A DNA stretch of 64,000 bases from an uncultured Chloroflexota bacterium (GCA_958296175.1 OY282448.1:558001-622000); one strand, 5' to 3'; positions 24,830 through 33,470 are shown, counted from the first letter of the stretch. Translations and numbers: made by a program. Notes: generated by a model not told the origin, from the sequence alone.

Positions 24830-25687
24830 TCACCCGGCCGGCTCGAACTTGTAGAGCGCGTCGTCGCGCTGGACTTCGCCCATGTAGATTGCGCCCTCGG
24901 CGTCGACCCAGATGCCGTGCGGCGCGTGGAACGGGCGCGCGCCGGGGGCCGGCGCTTCCCAAGCGGTGATGACGGCGCCGGCCAGGTCGAGCAGCGACAC
25001 GCGGCCGCCGACTTCGGCCAGGTAGATGACGCCGGCCGCCTCGTCCACGAAGAAATCGGCCGGCTGGCGGAAGCCGGCCCATTGGTCCATGAATCCACCC
25101 TCGGGATCGAACACCTGGATGCGGTGATTCTCGCGGTCGGCCACCAGCACGCGGTCGTCCGACAGCGCCCAGATGCCATGCGGCAGGTCGAACTGCCCCG
25201 GCTCGCGGCCCGGTTCGCCCCAGGAGTGCATCAGCCGCCCGCGGGCGTCGAACCGGTGGCAGCGGGTGTCGCCGTAGCCGTCCGAGACATAGACGGTTCC
25301 GTCCGCGGCCGCGTGCGCGTTGGTCGGGTGGTCGAACAGCCCGCCGTGGGCGCTGGTGACGTTGGGATAGCCGATGCGCCGCTGCACGCGCCCGTCCGTC
25401 GAGCACACCCAGACGACCTGCGCGTAGCGGTCCGTCAGCCACAGGCGCTCGGCGTCGTCCAAAAACACCCCGTGCGCGTGGTTCAGAAACTCGTCGCCCC
25501 AGGTGGCCGCCACTTGGCCGCCCGCGTCGAAAACCACCATGGGATGCGTGCCGCGGCAAAAGCAATAGACGCGGCCCCGCCCATCCACGGCCACGCTGCC
25601 AATCCAGCCCAGGAAGAGATCGTCGGGCAGCCGTGGCCACCCCTCGACCCATCGGTAGCGATGCGTTCCAGAACCTACGGTGCTCAT
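24830..25687 (-). CDS. NHL-repeat beta-propeller protein
   Basis: A 285-residue protein built almost wholly of NHL-type propeller blades. Repeating cores such as GVFLDDAERLWLTDR, GTVYVSDGYGDTRCHRFD, RVLVADRENHRIQVFDPEG and GIWVDAEGAIYMGEV are spaced about 45-50 residues apart, giving six blades. The family includes peptidyl-alpha-hydroxyglycine lyases, gluconolactonase-like hydrolases and scaffold proteins. HGVFLDD and HGIWALS carry the His residues common in the lyase-like group. No signal peptide, so it is probably cytoplasmic. The catalytic role is unproven. Confidence 0.8.
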   Translation of the reverse strand: MSTVGSGTHRYRWVEGWPRLPDDLFLGWIGSVAVDGRGRVYCFCRGTHPMVVFDAGGQVAATWGDEFLNHAHGVFLDDAERLWLTDRYAQVVWVCSTDGRVQRRIGYPNVTSAHGGLFDHPTNAHAAADGTVYVSDGYGDTRCHRFDARGRLMHSWGEPGREPGQFDLPHGIWALSDDRVLVADRENHRIQVFDPEGGFMDQWAGFRQPADFFVDEAAGVIYLAEVGGRVSLLDLAGAVITAWEAPAPGARPFHAPHGIWVDAEGAIYMGEVQRDDALYKFEPAG

Positions 25688-25808
25688 GCACGAGTTCCTT
25701 CCACCAGCGCGGTGCGCCTCAGAGTAATCGCCAGCCGTTCACCGCGCGCCTCCCGTCAGACCCACGCCGACCCGTGCGCCCGGCGCGCCAAGCCGCCGCG
25801 GCGCCGGC

Positions 25809-26654
25809 TCACACCAGCAGCGGCGACAGGAACCGCTGCGCCAGCACCAGCCCGTTCAGCGCGTGCTGCGCGTCGGTCGTGGAGGTCCAGAACGCGTCCT
25901 CGTGTTCCACCACCAGCGCGCCGTCGAAGCCGACCTCCAGCAGCGCGGTGATATAGGCCGGCCAGTCCACCACTCCGAACCCCGGAATCCGAAACCGATA
26001 CGTCCCCTGGCCGACCTTGCCGCGCTCGACGCCGATACACCCGTATTGGTACTGCGCCTCCGGCAGGAACTCGGTGTCCTTGGCGTGGGCGTGGTACACG
26101 CGCGAGCCGAACTCCCGCACCGCGCGCAGGTAGTCGATCCCCAGCCAGACCAGGTGCGAGGGGTCGGGGCACAGCCCCAGAGATTCGTGCGGCACGGCGT
26201 CGAAAATGGCCGCCCAGTGCGCGGGCGCGTAGGCCAGGTTGCGCCCGCCGTCGGCCCAGTTCTCCATCACCAGGCGCACGCCCACGCGCAGCGCGTGGTC
26301 CAGCACCGGCGCCGCGCCCTCCGCAAACAAGCGCACGTTGGCGTCGAACCCCAGATCCGGCGCCATGCGGTGGCCCAGCCACACGTTGGGAATCTGCTCG
26401 GCGGCGGCGTAGTCCAGCGCCCGGCGCGCCTGCGCCGCCTGCGCCCTGCGCTCGGCCGCGTCGGTGGTGATGGGCTGGCAAATCATCCCCACCGTCGAGG
26501 TCGGCGCCAGCCCGTGCCGCTCGCACACGGCGCGCGCGTCGGGTTCGAACAGCGGCACGTCGATAGCCTGATACCCGTTGGCCGCCCCCCAGCGCACAAA
26601 GTCCTCGAACGCCAGCGGCGGAAAGTGCCCGTTGTGGAAATACCCCAGTTTCAC
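25809..26654 (-). CDS. sugar phosphate isomerase/epimerase (TIM barrel)
   Basis: A 281-residue xylose-isomerase-like barrel protein. Barrel strand ends with likely metal ligands are visible: RLVMENWADGG (Glu), GLCPDPSHLVWLG (Asp and His), VYHAHAKDTEF (His) and the final ALVVEHEDAFW (Glu). This E-D-H-H-E set is typical of IolE/hydroxypyruvate isomerase-like enzymes that need Mn or Mg. It is unrelated in detail to the barrels at 4564 and 40783. It lies downstream of no same-strand partner; the NHL gene follows 120 bases further on. Confidence 0.85.
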   Translation of the reverse strand: MKLGYFHNGHFPPLAFEDFVRWGAANGYQAIDVPLFEPDARAVCERHGLAPTSTVGMICQPITTDAAERRAQAAQARRALDYAAAEQIPNVWLGHRMAPDLGFDANVRLFAEGAAPVLDHALRVGVRLVMENWADGGRNLAYAPAHWAAIFDAVPHESLGLCPDPSHLVWLGIDYLRAVREFGSRVYHAHAKDTEFLPEAQYQYGCIGVERGKVGQGTYRFRIPGFGVVDWPAYITALLEVGFDGALVVEHEDAFWTSTTDAQHALNGLVLAQRFLSPLLV

Positions 26655-26869
26655 TGCGCTCGTGTCCTTGCCGCGTGGATGGCGACGGCCCGCGCCGTCG
26701 ATGCACAGCCGCCCGCAGCGTCAGGCGGCCCAAGGCCATCTGTCAACCGCACCCGCAGCACCGCCCCCGCACGCGGCGGGCGGCGAGGTGCGCGACCTCG
26801 ATCGCTCGATTGATTGCGGCGTCTTGGCGGCGCGCGATTCTTGTGGCCGCCTCTTCGTCGGACATGGAC

Positions 26870-28366
26870 CTAGCGGTCGGAGTGCGCGGCGGGTTTGCGC
26901 CAGTGGTAGACGCACTTGCGGAGTTCGCGGCGGCCGAAGCGGGCCATTTGTTGGCTGGCGTTGCCTTTGCCGCGCGGGAGGACGCTGATTTCTTCGCAGT
27001 GCAGGCCGCAGGCTTCGGCAATGTCGGCCAGGATCAGATCCACGGGCACTTCCTGGCCGTGGTATTGCACGTTGTCGTTGACCATCACCACGCGCCCGCC
27101 GGGGCGCGTGACGCGCGCGAGCTCCGCCACGACCAGCGCCATTTCCAGGAAATAGTTCTCGACCAGCGCGATGACGTTGGGGTTGCCGAGTTCGCTGCGC
27201 CGCCGGCGCAATTCGTGCAGGGCCTCCGCCAGCGCGGCCTGCCGGCCCACCGCGGCCCTGGCGCGCGCCAGCACGTCCGGCCGGGGGTAGTCGCGGTCGA
27301 GCTGCTCCGTCTTGGCGCGGTTTTCCACCGTGGCGCTCAACAGCGCCTGGCGCAACCGGCCGAACCCTGCGCGGTCATAGCCCAACCAGGCCAGTTCCAG
27401 CGCGTAAGTGCGCGTGTAGTCGTAGCGGTTGGCGTAGGGCGGCGAGGTGACGGTGAGGCCGAACGACGCGTCGGGCAGCAAGGCAAGGTCGCGCAGCGCG
27501 GAGCCTTGCAGCAGGCGCGGCGTTGCCCCCGCACAGCGGGCTCGCAGCTGCGGCGCGTCCTCCGCCATTTCCGCCAGGCGGCGTTCCAGCGCCTGGGCAA
27601 CGCTGGGAATCGGGCCTTTGTGCATGCCGCCGCGCAACTGGCGCGCGCAACGGGAATCCCAGCGCAGGTATTGCCCGTCCTTGCGCGTGTAGCTGACCTC
27701 TTCCAGCACGCTCATGCAGGCCGTGTCCAGGATGATGCGCAGCACGGGATCGCCGCAGCCGGCCAGGAAGGCGCGCGCCGCGGCCAGAGCGTCCTCGGCG
27801 GCGGGCGGGAAAGCGTGCTGCGTGATGGGGACGTGCGGAAAGCGGAACGTCTCGGGCGCTCCGCCCCGATGCAGCGCGGCCAGCAGCTGGGCGCCGGCGG
27901 CTTCGATGTCGGCGCGGTACACGTCGTTGGCCGCGTGCACGATGGCGCGCGCCGTGCGCACGCCCACGGGCATGAGCTCGATGGCGGTTGCCTGGCGCCC
28001 CGCGCCGGCGGCCACGAGCGCCGTGGTTCCAATGCCGGCAAACGGGTCCAGCACCGGCCCGTCCGCTTCTCGCAGCGCCTCGCGCACCAGCTGGGCGGAA
28101 AAGCCTTCCTTGTAGCGCAGCCAGCGCAAGCCGGGCTGGGCCTTGTTGGCCTGGTACGACACCAGCCGGCGGTTCAGGCCGCGGCGCACGATCAGACGGC
28201 GGGCAAACCGCTGGTGCAGCGCGCCGCGCGCCGCGGCGGGCCGCGGCAGAGCCTGAACGGTCTGCCGTTCCTGAAGCCCCTGAAGTTCCGCCTGCACGGC
28301 GGCCGTCCGCACGTCAGCGCTCCCGATGGTCCTCGCACGCCAGTCCAGACCCGCGGCCTCGGCCAT
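26870..28366 (-). CDS. DNA methyltransferase (N-4 cytosine / N-6 adenine type)
   Basis: A 498-residue amino-methyltransferase for DNA. The AdoMet-binding LDPFAGIGTTALVA lies at about 106-119, and the catalytic TSPPY at 307-311, followed by YDYTRTYALEL. A late block RVVMVNDNVQYHG completes the fold. The order (DPFAG before TSPPY) is the reverse of most beta-class enzymes with a DPFAGxGTT motif. Around residue 70, VSYQANKAQPGLRWLRYKEGFS resembles the lead region of methyltransferases that accompany type II endonucleases. A restriction endonuclease and D12 methyltransferase are encoded upstream on the same strand. The ATG at 28366 is chosen; the open frame upstream contains duplicated GLDWRA segments. 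Confidence 0.85.
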   Translation of the reverse strand: MAEAAGLDWRARTIGSADVRTAAVQAELQGLQERQTVQALPRPAAARGALHQRFARRLIVRRGLNRRLVSYQANKAQPGLRWLRYKEGFSAQLVREALREADGPVLDPFAGIGTTALVAAGAGRQATAIELMPVGVRTARAIVHAANDVYRADIEAAGAQLLAALHRGGAPETFRFPHVPITQHAFPPAAEDALAAARAFLAGCGDPVLRIILDTACMSVLEEVSYTRKDGQYLRWDSRCARQLRGGMHKGPIPSVAQALERRLAEMAEDAPQLRARCAGATPRLLQGSALRDLALLPDASFGLTVTSPPYANRYDYTRTYALELAWLGYDRAGFGRLRQALLSATVENRAKTEQLDRDYPRPDVLARARAAVGRQAALAEALHELRRRRSELGNPNVIALVENYFLEMALVVAELARVTRPGGRVVMVNDNVQYHGQEVPVDLILADIAEACGLHCEEISVLPRGKGNASQQMARFGRRELRKCVYHWRKPAAHSDR

Positions 28367-28469
28367 TATCCCCGCGCGCCAGTCCAGACCCCTGCCGCGG
28401 TGACGGATTCGGACATGACGCCGTGGACGCACGGCTCGGGCGCCAGACCTCCGCCGCGCGGGAACGGAT

Positions 28470-28475
28470 TACTAT
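28470..28475 (+). promoter_or_regulatory. candidate -10 element TACTAT, leaderless start
   Basis: TACTAT ends 6 bases before the GTG at 28482, so transcription would begin about at the start codon. There is no ribosome site between. An internal ATG at 28509 is the alternative start. Confidence 0.4.
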
Positions 28476-28481
28476 GGCGGC

Positions 28482-28721
28482 GTGAACGGCGGGTTCGACG
28501 TCAGCGGAATGGGGCGGCTGCTCATACTTGTGGGCGGCGTGCTGCTGGCCGCGGGGGTCGTGGTCGTGCTGCTGGGGCAGCTGCCGTTCTTTGGACGGCT
28601 GCCGGGGGACATTGCGGTGGAACGCGAGCGTTTCTCCCTGTTCGTCCCCCTCGTGTCCATGCTGATCGTCAGCGCCGTCCTCACAATCCTGATCAACGTC
28701 ATCCTGCGGCTGTTTCGGTAG
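28482..28721 (+). CDS. DUF2905 family small membrane protein
   Basis: A 79-residue protein with two membrane helices (about 10-32 and 53-76). Between them is the family hallmark LPFFGRLPGDIAVERERFSL (FGRLPGDI). Function unknown; the family is widespread and its members are inner-membrane proteins. It is on the plus strand between two minus-strand genes of the methyltransferase/restriction locus and diverges from the methyltransferase at 26870. The GTG at 28482 is used; ATG at 28509 would still leave both helices intact. Confidence 0.88.
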   Translation: MNGGFDVSGMGRLLILVGGVLLAAGVVVVLLGQLPFFGRLPGDIAVERERFSLFVPLVSMLIVSAVLTILINVILRLFR

Positions 28722-28799
28722 CAGGGCTCATAGCGTCGTGTGATGGCGGTCCACGGCGGGCGGCATAGTCGCTTTGGACGGCAACCTCCGGGCAGGAGT

Positions 28800-29885
28800 T
28801 CAGACCGCGCGCGTGAGCCGGGCAACCTCTTGATTCCACACCGTCTTGACAGCAGTCGGCGTGTCATCGCTCCCCAGACGACCCTGCAAAGCTGATAAGA
28901 ATTCTGCCCTTCCAGCGGAGCCGATACTAGCAAGTGTGTGCCAAATCCAATCTGAAATATCGATAAAGTTCACTTCGTGTCCCAGAGCAAAATAGACTCT
29001 GGCCTGCTCTTTGGCTGCTTCCTCTACTTCGTCCGACGTGAGAAACAGGTAGTCCTTGATTGTATTTGGAGCAATTTTTGTCTCAAATATTGCAATGACT
29101 CGATCCGCGTCAATGCGCCGTTCGGTCACTTCAGCGGCGAAGACGGTCTCCCCGTTTTCTACGACCTCGATATCGCCGACCATCCCGCCGGGAGCGTCAG
29201 CAACATTGATGCCTTGCACCGTTATATCCCAATCGAGATCAAATCTGGTTTTGATGGCTACGAGGGTTGATTCAACCAGGTACATGGGAAACCGGCCACC
29301 GCTCGACACAGACAGCAGCTGGCGCATAAGAACCGATATGTGCTCCAGACTGATTCGTTGAAGCCGAGCTATCGGAACTTGGGCAGCCTCACGAAGCATG
29401 TAGAAACTAAAGAGCAGCCGGTCAAGGAACTCCAAGATCTCGTCCGTGGATTCGGCGGCTGCGATATGCCGAATGAGCCGCAGCAACGCGTCGTATCCTT
29501 CCTTGTCTCGCAAGCCGTCCCGTGTTGCCGCAACGAAGCGCAACGATCGTCGGAACACTGAGAGATAGGGACCGCGCGTGCATGGAATGCGGTGTTCTTG
29601 AAAAAATGGGTTGACGACACGTTCGTCCAGCGTGCGGCCGTTGAACGCGTCACTCCCCTGCTTCACGTATGGCTTGGTGAGGTTGATGTTGCGGTCGCAC
29701 CAGCGCGCAAGGACACAGCCGATCAGCACCTCTCGAAAGGCCTGAGTGCCGGAGGCGAAGATGCGCTCGACGTCTTTGTCCAGCACTAGGGCGGGGCTAG
29801 GCCCGTCACCCGCAAGCGCAGCTACAGTCACGGCCGAGAACCGATCTGCTAGGAGCGCTCCAGTAGCCTCGTAATCGACGGGCAC
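28800..29885 (-). CDS. predicted type II restriction endonuclease (SacI-like)
   Basis: A 361-residue protein of markedly lower G+C than its surroundings (29041-29100 has 20 G/C of 60; 30181-30240 has 42 of 60). Its overall pattern resembles the SacI family: an early helical part (REVLIGCVLARWCDRNINL), then RTLDERVVNPFFQEH, and a late nuclease core GDIEVVENGE...FAAEVTERRI. Asp238 and Glu252 fit the PD-(D/E)xK scheme, but the usual Lys is Thr254. It would cut DNA at a short site unmodified by the partner methyltransferase. The GTG start lies 7 bases after the methyltransferase stop, with GAGGT ahead. Family assignment is from memory of SacI-like sequences and should be taken as moderate. Confidence 0.65.
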   Translation of the reverse strand: MPVDYEATGALLADRFSAVTVAALAGDGPSPALVLDKDVERIFASGTQAFREVLIGCVLARWCDRNINLTKPYVKQGSDAFNGRTLDERVVNPFFQEHRIPCTRGPYLSVFRRSLRFVAATRDGLRDKEGYDALLRLIRHIAAAESTDEILEFLDRLLFSFYMLREAAQVPIARLQRISLEHISVLMRQLLSVSSGGRFPMYLVESTLVAIKTRFDLDWDITVQGINVADAPGGMVGDIEVVENGETVFAAEVTERRIDADRVIAIFETKIAPNTIKDYLFLTSDEVEEAAKEQARVYFALGHEVNFIDISDWIWHTLASIGSAGRAEFLSALQGRLGSDDTPTAVKTVWNQEVARLTRAV

Positions 29886-29892
29886 GCTGACC

Positions 29893-30774
29893 TCAGAAAT
29901 TCACCCAAAGGGACTCGTACCTCGCGGACTTGACGGAGTGGCAGAGTTTTTTGGGGGCGTCGATGCGGCGGAAGTCGGCGTAGAGCGTGTCCATGAGGTC
30001 GCAGCGGTAGCCGGAGACGGCGACCTGCGCTGCTGTTTCCTTGAGCACGCGGGCCAGGGCCGCGTGCTCGTCGTTGCTCATCTCAGCGCCGTATGCGCGG
30101 GTGTCTCCGCGGGCCTCGTGCGGGTAGGGCGGGTCGCAGTAGAACAGCGTGTTGGGGTGGTCGTAGAGGCGGATGACGTCGAGCGCGGGGCGGTTTTCGA
30201 TTTGGACGCGGATCAGGCGGGCAGCGATGTGGGGCAGCGCGTCCACGCTGCCGAGCCAGCGCGACACCACGCCCGCCATGCCGGCGCGGCTGGTTTGCTT
30301 GCAGTTGGCCCAGCGGCCGAGCGAGGCGGTTTGGGCCAGGCCGGTGCGCACCTGGCGGGCGCGCACGAAGAAGCGGCGCGCGCGTTCCAGGTCGGCCAGA
30401 CCGGGGTCGTCCTGACAGGCGATGAAGAACTCCTCGCGCGAGAAGGGCGTCAGCGCGATGCGGCGGGTCAGCTCGTCGGGTCGTTCGCGCAGCACGCGGA
30501 AGAAGGTCGTGACTTCGCCGTCGACGTCGTTGTAGGTCTCGACCGGCGACGGCTCGCGGTTCAGCAGCACGGCCGCCGAGCCTCCAAAGGGTTCACAGTA
30601 GTGATGCGCCTCGGGCAGCAGCGGCAGCAGCCAGGCCAGATGGCTGAACTTGCCGCCGTACCAGCCGAAGGCGATGCGGCGGCGGCCGCGGCGGCGGGGG
30701 CGGCTGAGCACCAACGGGTTCGCGCTGCGCGCCTGCGCCGGGTCGAGGTACAGCGGGGACGGCGCGCGGCTCAT
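29893..30774 (-). CDS. D12-class (Dam-like) N6-adenine DNA methyltransferase
   Basis: A 293-residue alpha-group adenine methyltransferase. The N-terminal FGWYGGKFSHLAWLLPLLP (about 36-54) and EPFGGSAAVLLN (61-72) bind AdoMet; the catalytic DPPY is at 214-217; NDVDGEVTTFFRVL is the family's motif II region. D12 enzymes methylate adenine in short sites such as GATC or the site of a partner nuclease. Its codons are as GC-rich as the surroundings, unlike the nuclease gene that follows 7 bases later. The ATG at 30774 follows directly on a TAGACT candidate -10, so the mRNA may be leaderless. Confidence 0.92.
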   Translation of the reverse strand: MSRAPSPLYLDPAQARSANPLVLSRPRRRGRRRIAFGWYGGKFSHLAWLLPLLPEAHHYCEPFGGSAAVLLNREPSPVETYNDVDGEVTTFFRVLRERPDELTRRIALTPFSREEFFIACQDDPGLADLERARRFFVRARQVRTGLAQTASLGRWANCKQTSRAGMAGVVSRWLGSVDALPHIAARLIRVQIENRPALDVIRLYDHPNTLFYCDPPYPHEARGDTRAYGAEMSNDEHAALARVLKETAAQVAVSGYRCDLMDTLYADFRRIDAPKKLCHSVKSARYESLWVNF

Positions 30775-30780
30775 GGGTGG

Positions 30781-30809
30781 AGTCTACGCACCGCGCCCGT
30801 GCATGCCGA
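30781..30809 (-). promoter_or_regulatory. candidate leaderless promoter of the methyltransferase-endonuclease operon
   Basis: On the minus strand, TCGGCA (4 of 6 to the -35 consensus; 30804-30809) is 17 bases from TAGACT (30781-30786). Only six bases (CCACCC) separate the -10 from the ATG, so transcription would start about at the initiation codon. Confidence 0.5.
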
Positions 30810-30916
30810 ATCAGGGAACCAGGGGGACGGCGGGCGGTTGCGGCTGCGCGTCACGGGGCGCTGGGGTTGGCCGTCGGGGAGACGGCGCGGGCGCGCACGG
30901 TCATGGCCTGGAGACT

Positions 30917-32389
30917 TCACACACGTCGAGCCGGCGGGCTGTCTGCGGCCGGCGCGTTGCCCTGCGGCGGCGTGCCGGGAACCAGCGCGCCGTGCGGGCG
31001 GCCGGGGAGCAGGCGCGCGCCGTCCGTGAAGCCTTCGGGGCGCTGCGTCAGCCGGGCGGTCAGGCGGGCGCGCCAGGGTTCGAGGTCTGCGGACGGCGAC
31101 AGGTCGTGTTCCTCGTCGGGGTCGGCGTCCAGGTCGAAGAGCTGCTCGCGGCCGGTCTGGCTGTACCAGACGTATTTGTGATGGCCGTCGGTCAGAAGGT
31201 GCCAGGCGGTTTCCGGGCGGCGGCCGCCGGAATGTTCGCCGTGCAGTGTCTCGCGCCAGGCGGGCGTCTCGCCGCGCACGAAGGGCATCAGGCTGCGGCC
31301 CGTGACCGACGGCGGAATCTCGCAGCCGACGGCGTCCAGAATGGTGGGCATCACGTCTTGCAAGCCCACGGGCGCGCCGCACACGACCTGCGTCGGACAG
31401 CCGAACGCCGGCGGCGCCTGCACCAGCAGGGGCACGCGCGCCGACGCTTCGTAGGGCCAGGACTTATGGAACAGCCGGTGGTCGCCCAGCATCTCGCCGT
31501 GATCGGAGGCGAACACGATCAGGGTGTCGTCGAGCAGCCGCGCGTCGCCCATGTATTGCAGCAGGCGGCTGATTTGCAGGTCCACGTGCTGGATGAGGCC
31601 GAAATACCCGGCGCGGCAGGCGTGCATCTGCGGCGCGTCCAGCTCCAGCCCCTGCGAGCGCGCCTCTTGCATCTCGATATCGATGCCGCGCGTGGGCGCG
31701 TCGACCGGGTCGGCCCAGCCGCCGATGACGGGCGGCGGCAGAGCGCGGCGGTCGTAACGCTCGAAACAGAAGGCCGGCGGCGTGAAGGGCGGATGCGGGT
31801 CGATGAACGACACCTTCAGAAAAAACGGCGCCGACGGGTCGCGGCGTTCCAGGAACTCGATCGCCTTCGAGACGCACCAGAAGGCGTGGGTCTTGGTTTC
31901 CGGCAGGTGGCTGGGCCGCCCGATCCAGCCGTTGGGCGTGGCGCCGTGCGCCATGGCCCAGCGGCTCAGCGGCGGCGTCCCGTGCAGCCAGTCCAGGTAA
32001 TCGTTCGCCGGGCCGCGCGTGCTGTCGGCCAGGTCCATGCCGTCGAACCCGAAGCGTTTGCGCTTGGGCGCCAGGTGCAGCTTGCCGCACAGCCGCGTCT
32101 GATATCCGGCCGCGCGCAACTCGCCGGCCAGCGTGGCGGGCGGGTTCCAGGTCTGGCCGGGCGCGTTCTGCAGCATCCCGTGCGCGGCCGGGGCTTGCCC
32201 CGCCATGAGCGTGCGGCGGGCCGGGATGCACTGGGGGCATTCGGCGTAGGCGCGGCGGAAGCGCGCCCCGGTTGCGCCCAGCGCGTCCATGGCCGGCGTT
32301 TGCAGCACCGGATGGCCGTCGATCCCCAGGCAGTCGCCGCGCTGCTGGTCGGTCACCAGCAGCAGCACGTGCGGACGGGACGCGCTCAC
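30917..32389 (-). CDS. sulfatase (alkaline-phosphatase superfamily)
   Basis: A 490-residue type I sulfatase that hydrolyses sulfate esters. VTDQQRGD near residue 12 gives metal-binding Asp. CIPARRTLMAG at 54-64 holds the Cys-x-Pro-x-Arg motif whose cysteine becomes formylglycine; GKLHLAPKR and SDHGEMLGDH supply further active-site residues. It lacks an obvious signal peptide. The C-terminal tail after ~470 is Pro/Ala rich. Sequence character is closest to the choline-sulfatase/arylsulfatase A group. Adjacent genes on the same strand (zinc dehydrogenase) suggest use of a sulfated small molecule or sugar. Confidence 0.92.
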   Translation of the reverse strand: MSASRPHVLLLVTDQQRGDCLGIDGHPVLQTPAMDALGATGARFRRAYAECPQCIPARRTLMAGQAPAAHGMLQNAPGQTWNPPATLAGELRAAGYQTRLCGKLHLAPKRKRFGFDGMDLADSTRGPANDYLDWLHGTPPLSRWAMAHGATPNGWIGRPSHLPETKTHAFWCVSKAIEFLERRDPSAPFFLKVSFIDPHPPFTPPAFCFERYDRRALPPPVIGGWADPVDAPTRGIDIEMQEARSQGLELDAPQMHACRAGYFGLIQHVDLQISRLLQYMGDARLLDDTLIVFASDHGEMLGDHRLFHKSWPYEASARVPLLVQAPPAFGCPTQVVCGAPVGLQDVMPTILDAVGCEIPPSVTGRSLMPFVRGETPAWRETLHGEHSGGRRPETAWHLLTDGHHKYVWYSQTGREQLFDLDADPDEEHDLSPSADLEPWRARLTARLTQRPEGFTDGARLLPGRPHGALVPGTPPQGNAPAADSPPARRV

Positions 32390-32426
32390 GGCGCCGTCAG
32401 CTCCTGCCGTCCAAGGCGCGCCACCC

Positions 32427-33470
32427 TCAGCTCCAGTCGAACATGATCTTGCCGGCCGTGGCCGCGTCCGCCAGCTGGAACGCTTCCACGGCGTCGTCGA
32501 TGCGGCAGCGGCGGCCGATCACGTCCTTGACCGGCAGCCGGTGGCGGCGCACGAACGCCAGCAGGTCTTCCCACTCGTAGAGCTTGAAGATCCAGGAGCC
32601 GGTGAGCGTGAGTTCGCGCGCGTTCAGGGGCGCGCTGAGCTTGTAGACGGTTTCGTCGCCGATACCCACCTCGACGAAGATGCCGTGCGGCCGCAGGGAC
32701 TCGATGGCCGCCGACCGCGCCTGGGTGACGCCCGACGTGTCGATGGCCGCGTGCACGCCGCCGCCCCCGCCAAAGGCGCGCATGGCGGCCACGGGGTCGG
32801 TCTGCGCGGCGTCGACCACGGCCTCGATGCCCAGGCGCTCGGCCAGCTGGAGACGGCTGGGCTGCACGTCCACGCCAATCACCGGCGCGCCCATGGCGCG
32901 CGCCATCATCACCGTGTACAGCCCCACCGGCCCCAAACCGCTGACGGCCAGGGTCACGTCGCCGCTGGCGCCGGCCTTGCGCACGGCGCCGAAGGCGGTG
33001 CCCAGGTTGCAGGCCAGCAGCGCGCCGTCCTCGAAGTCCACGTCGTCCGGCAGCGGCAGCGCGTTGCGCGCGGGCACCACCACGTACTCCGCGTCCACGC
33101 CGTCGCGCACCCAGTTGAACCCTTGCAGGTCGCGGCAGAAGCCCGGCTCGCCGCCGCGGCAGTGCTCGCAGTGGCCGCAGCCCATCAGGTGGTAGATCAC
33201 CACGCGGTCGCCCACGGCCGGGTGCGTCACGCCGGGACCCAGCGCGTCCACCACGCCCGCGCCCTCGTGCCCCAGGGTCAGGCGGCTGTAGCCGTGCGCG
33301 TCGCGCTCGGTCTGGGGCTGGCGGTATTTGTGCAGGTCGCTGCCGCAGATGGCCGAGGCCAGAATCCGCACGCGCACGTCGTCGGGGCCGGGCTGGGGCA
33401 CCGGTTTGCGCCGCAGTTCCACGCGGCGGTCGCCGGGGCAGATCAGGCATTGCATCGTGTCGGCGGTCAT
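32427..33470 (-). CDS. zinc-dependent alcohol dehydrogenase family protein
   Basis: A 347-residue medium-chain dehydrogenase. Catalytic zinc ligands are Cys42 (AICGSDLHKY) and His68-Glu69 (GHEGAGVVD). Structural zinc ligands are Cys98, Cys101, Cys104 and Cys112 (CGHCEHC...FC). The NAD-binding fold has SGLGPVGLYTVMMARAMG. The family oxidises polyols and sugar alcohols such as sorbitol or threonine. It follows the sulfatase gene's strand with a 37-base gap and would be transcribed before it. GAGGCG precedes the ATG at 33470; the open frame further upstream is antisense to the SDR gene. Confidence 0.9.
   Translation of the reverse strand: MTADTMQCLICPGDRRVELRRKPVPQPGPDDVRVRILASAICGSDLHKYRQPQTERDAHGYSRLTLGHEGAGVVDALGPGVTHPAVGDRVVIYHLMGCGHCEHCRGGEPGFCRDLQGFNWVRDGVDAEYVVVPARNALPLPDDVDFEDGALLACNLGTAFGAVRKAGASGDVTLAVSGLGPVGLYTVMMARAMGAPVIGVDVQPSRLQLAERLGIEAVVDAAQTDPVAAMRAFGGGGGVHAAIDTSGVTQARSAAIESLRPHGIFVEVGIGDETVYKLSAPLNARELTLTGSWIFKLYEWEDLLAFVRRHRLPVKDVIGRRCRIDDAVEAFQLADAATAGKIMFDWS

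Noticed and set aside
26870..30774. BREX, DISARM or other multi-gene defence island
   Set aside because: Only two methyltransferases and one nuclease are present; no ATPase, helicase, phosphatase or PLD gene accompanies them.
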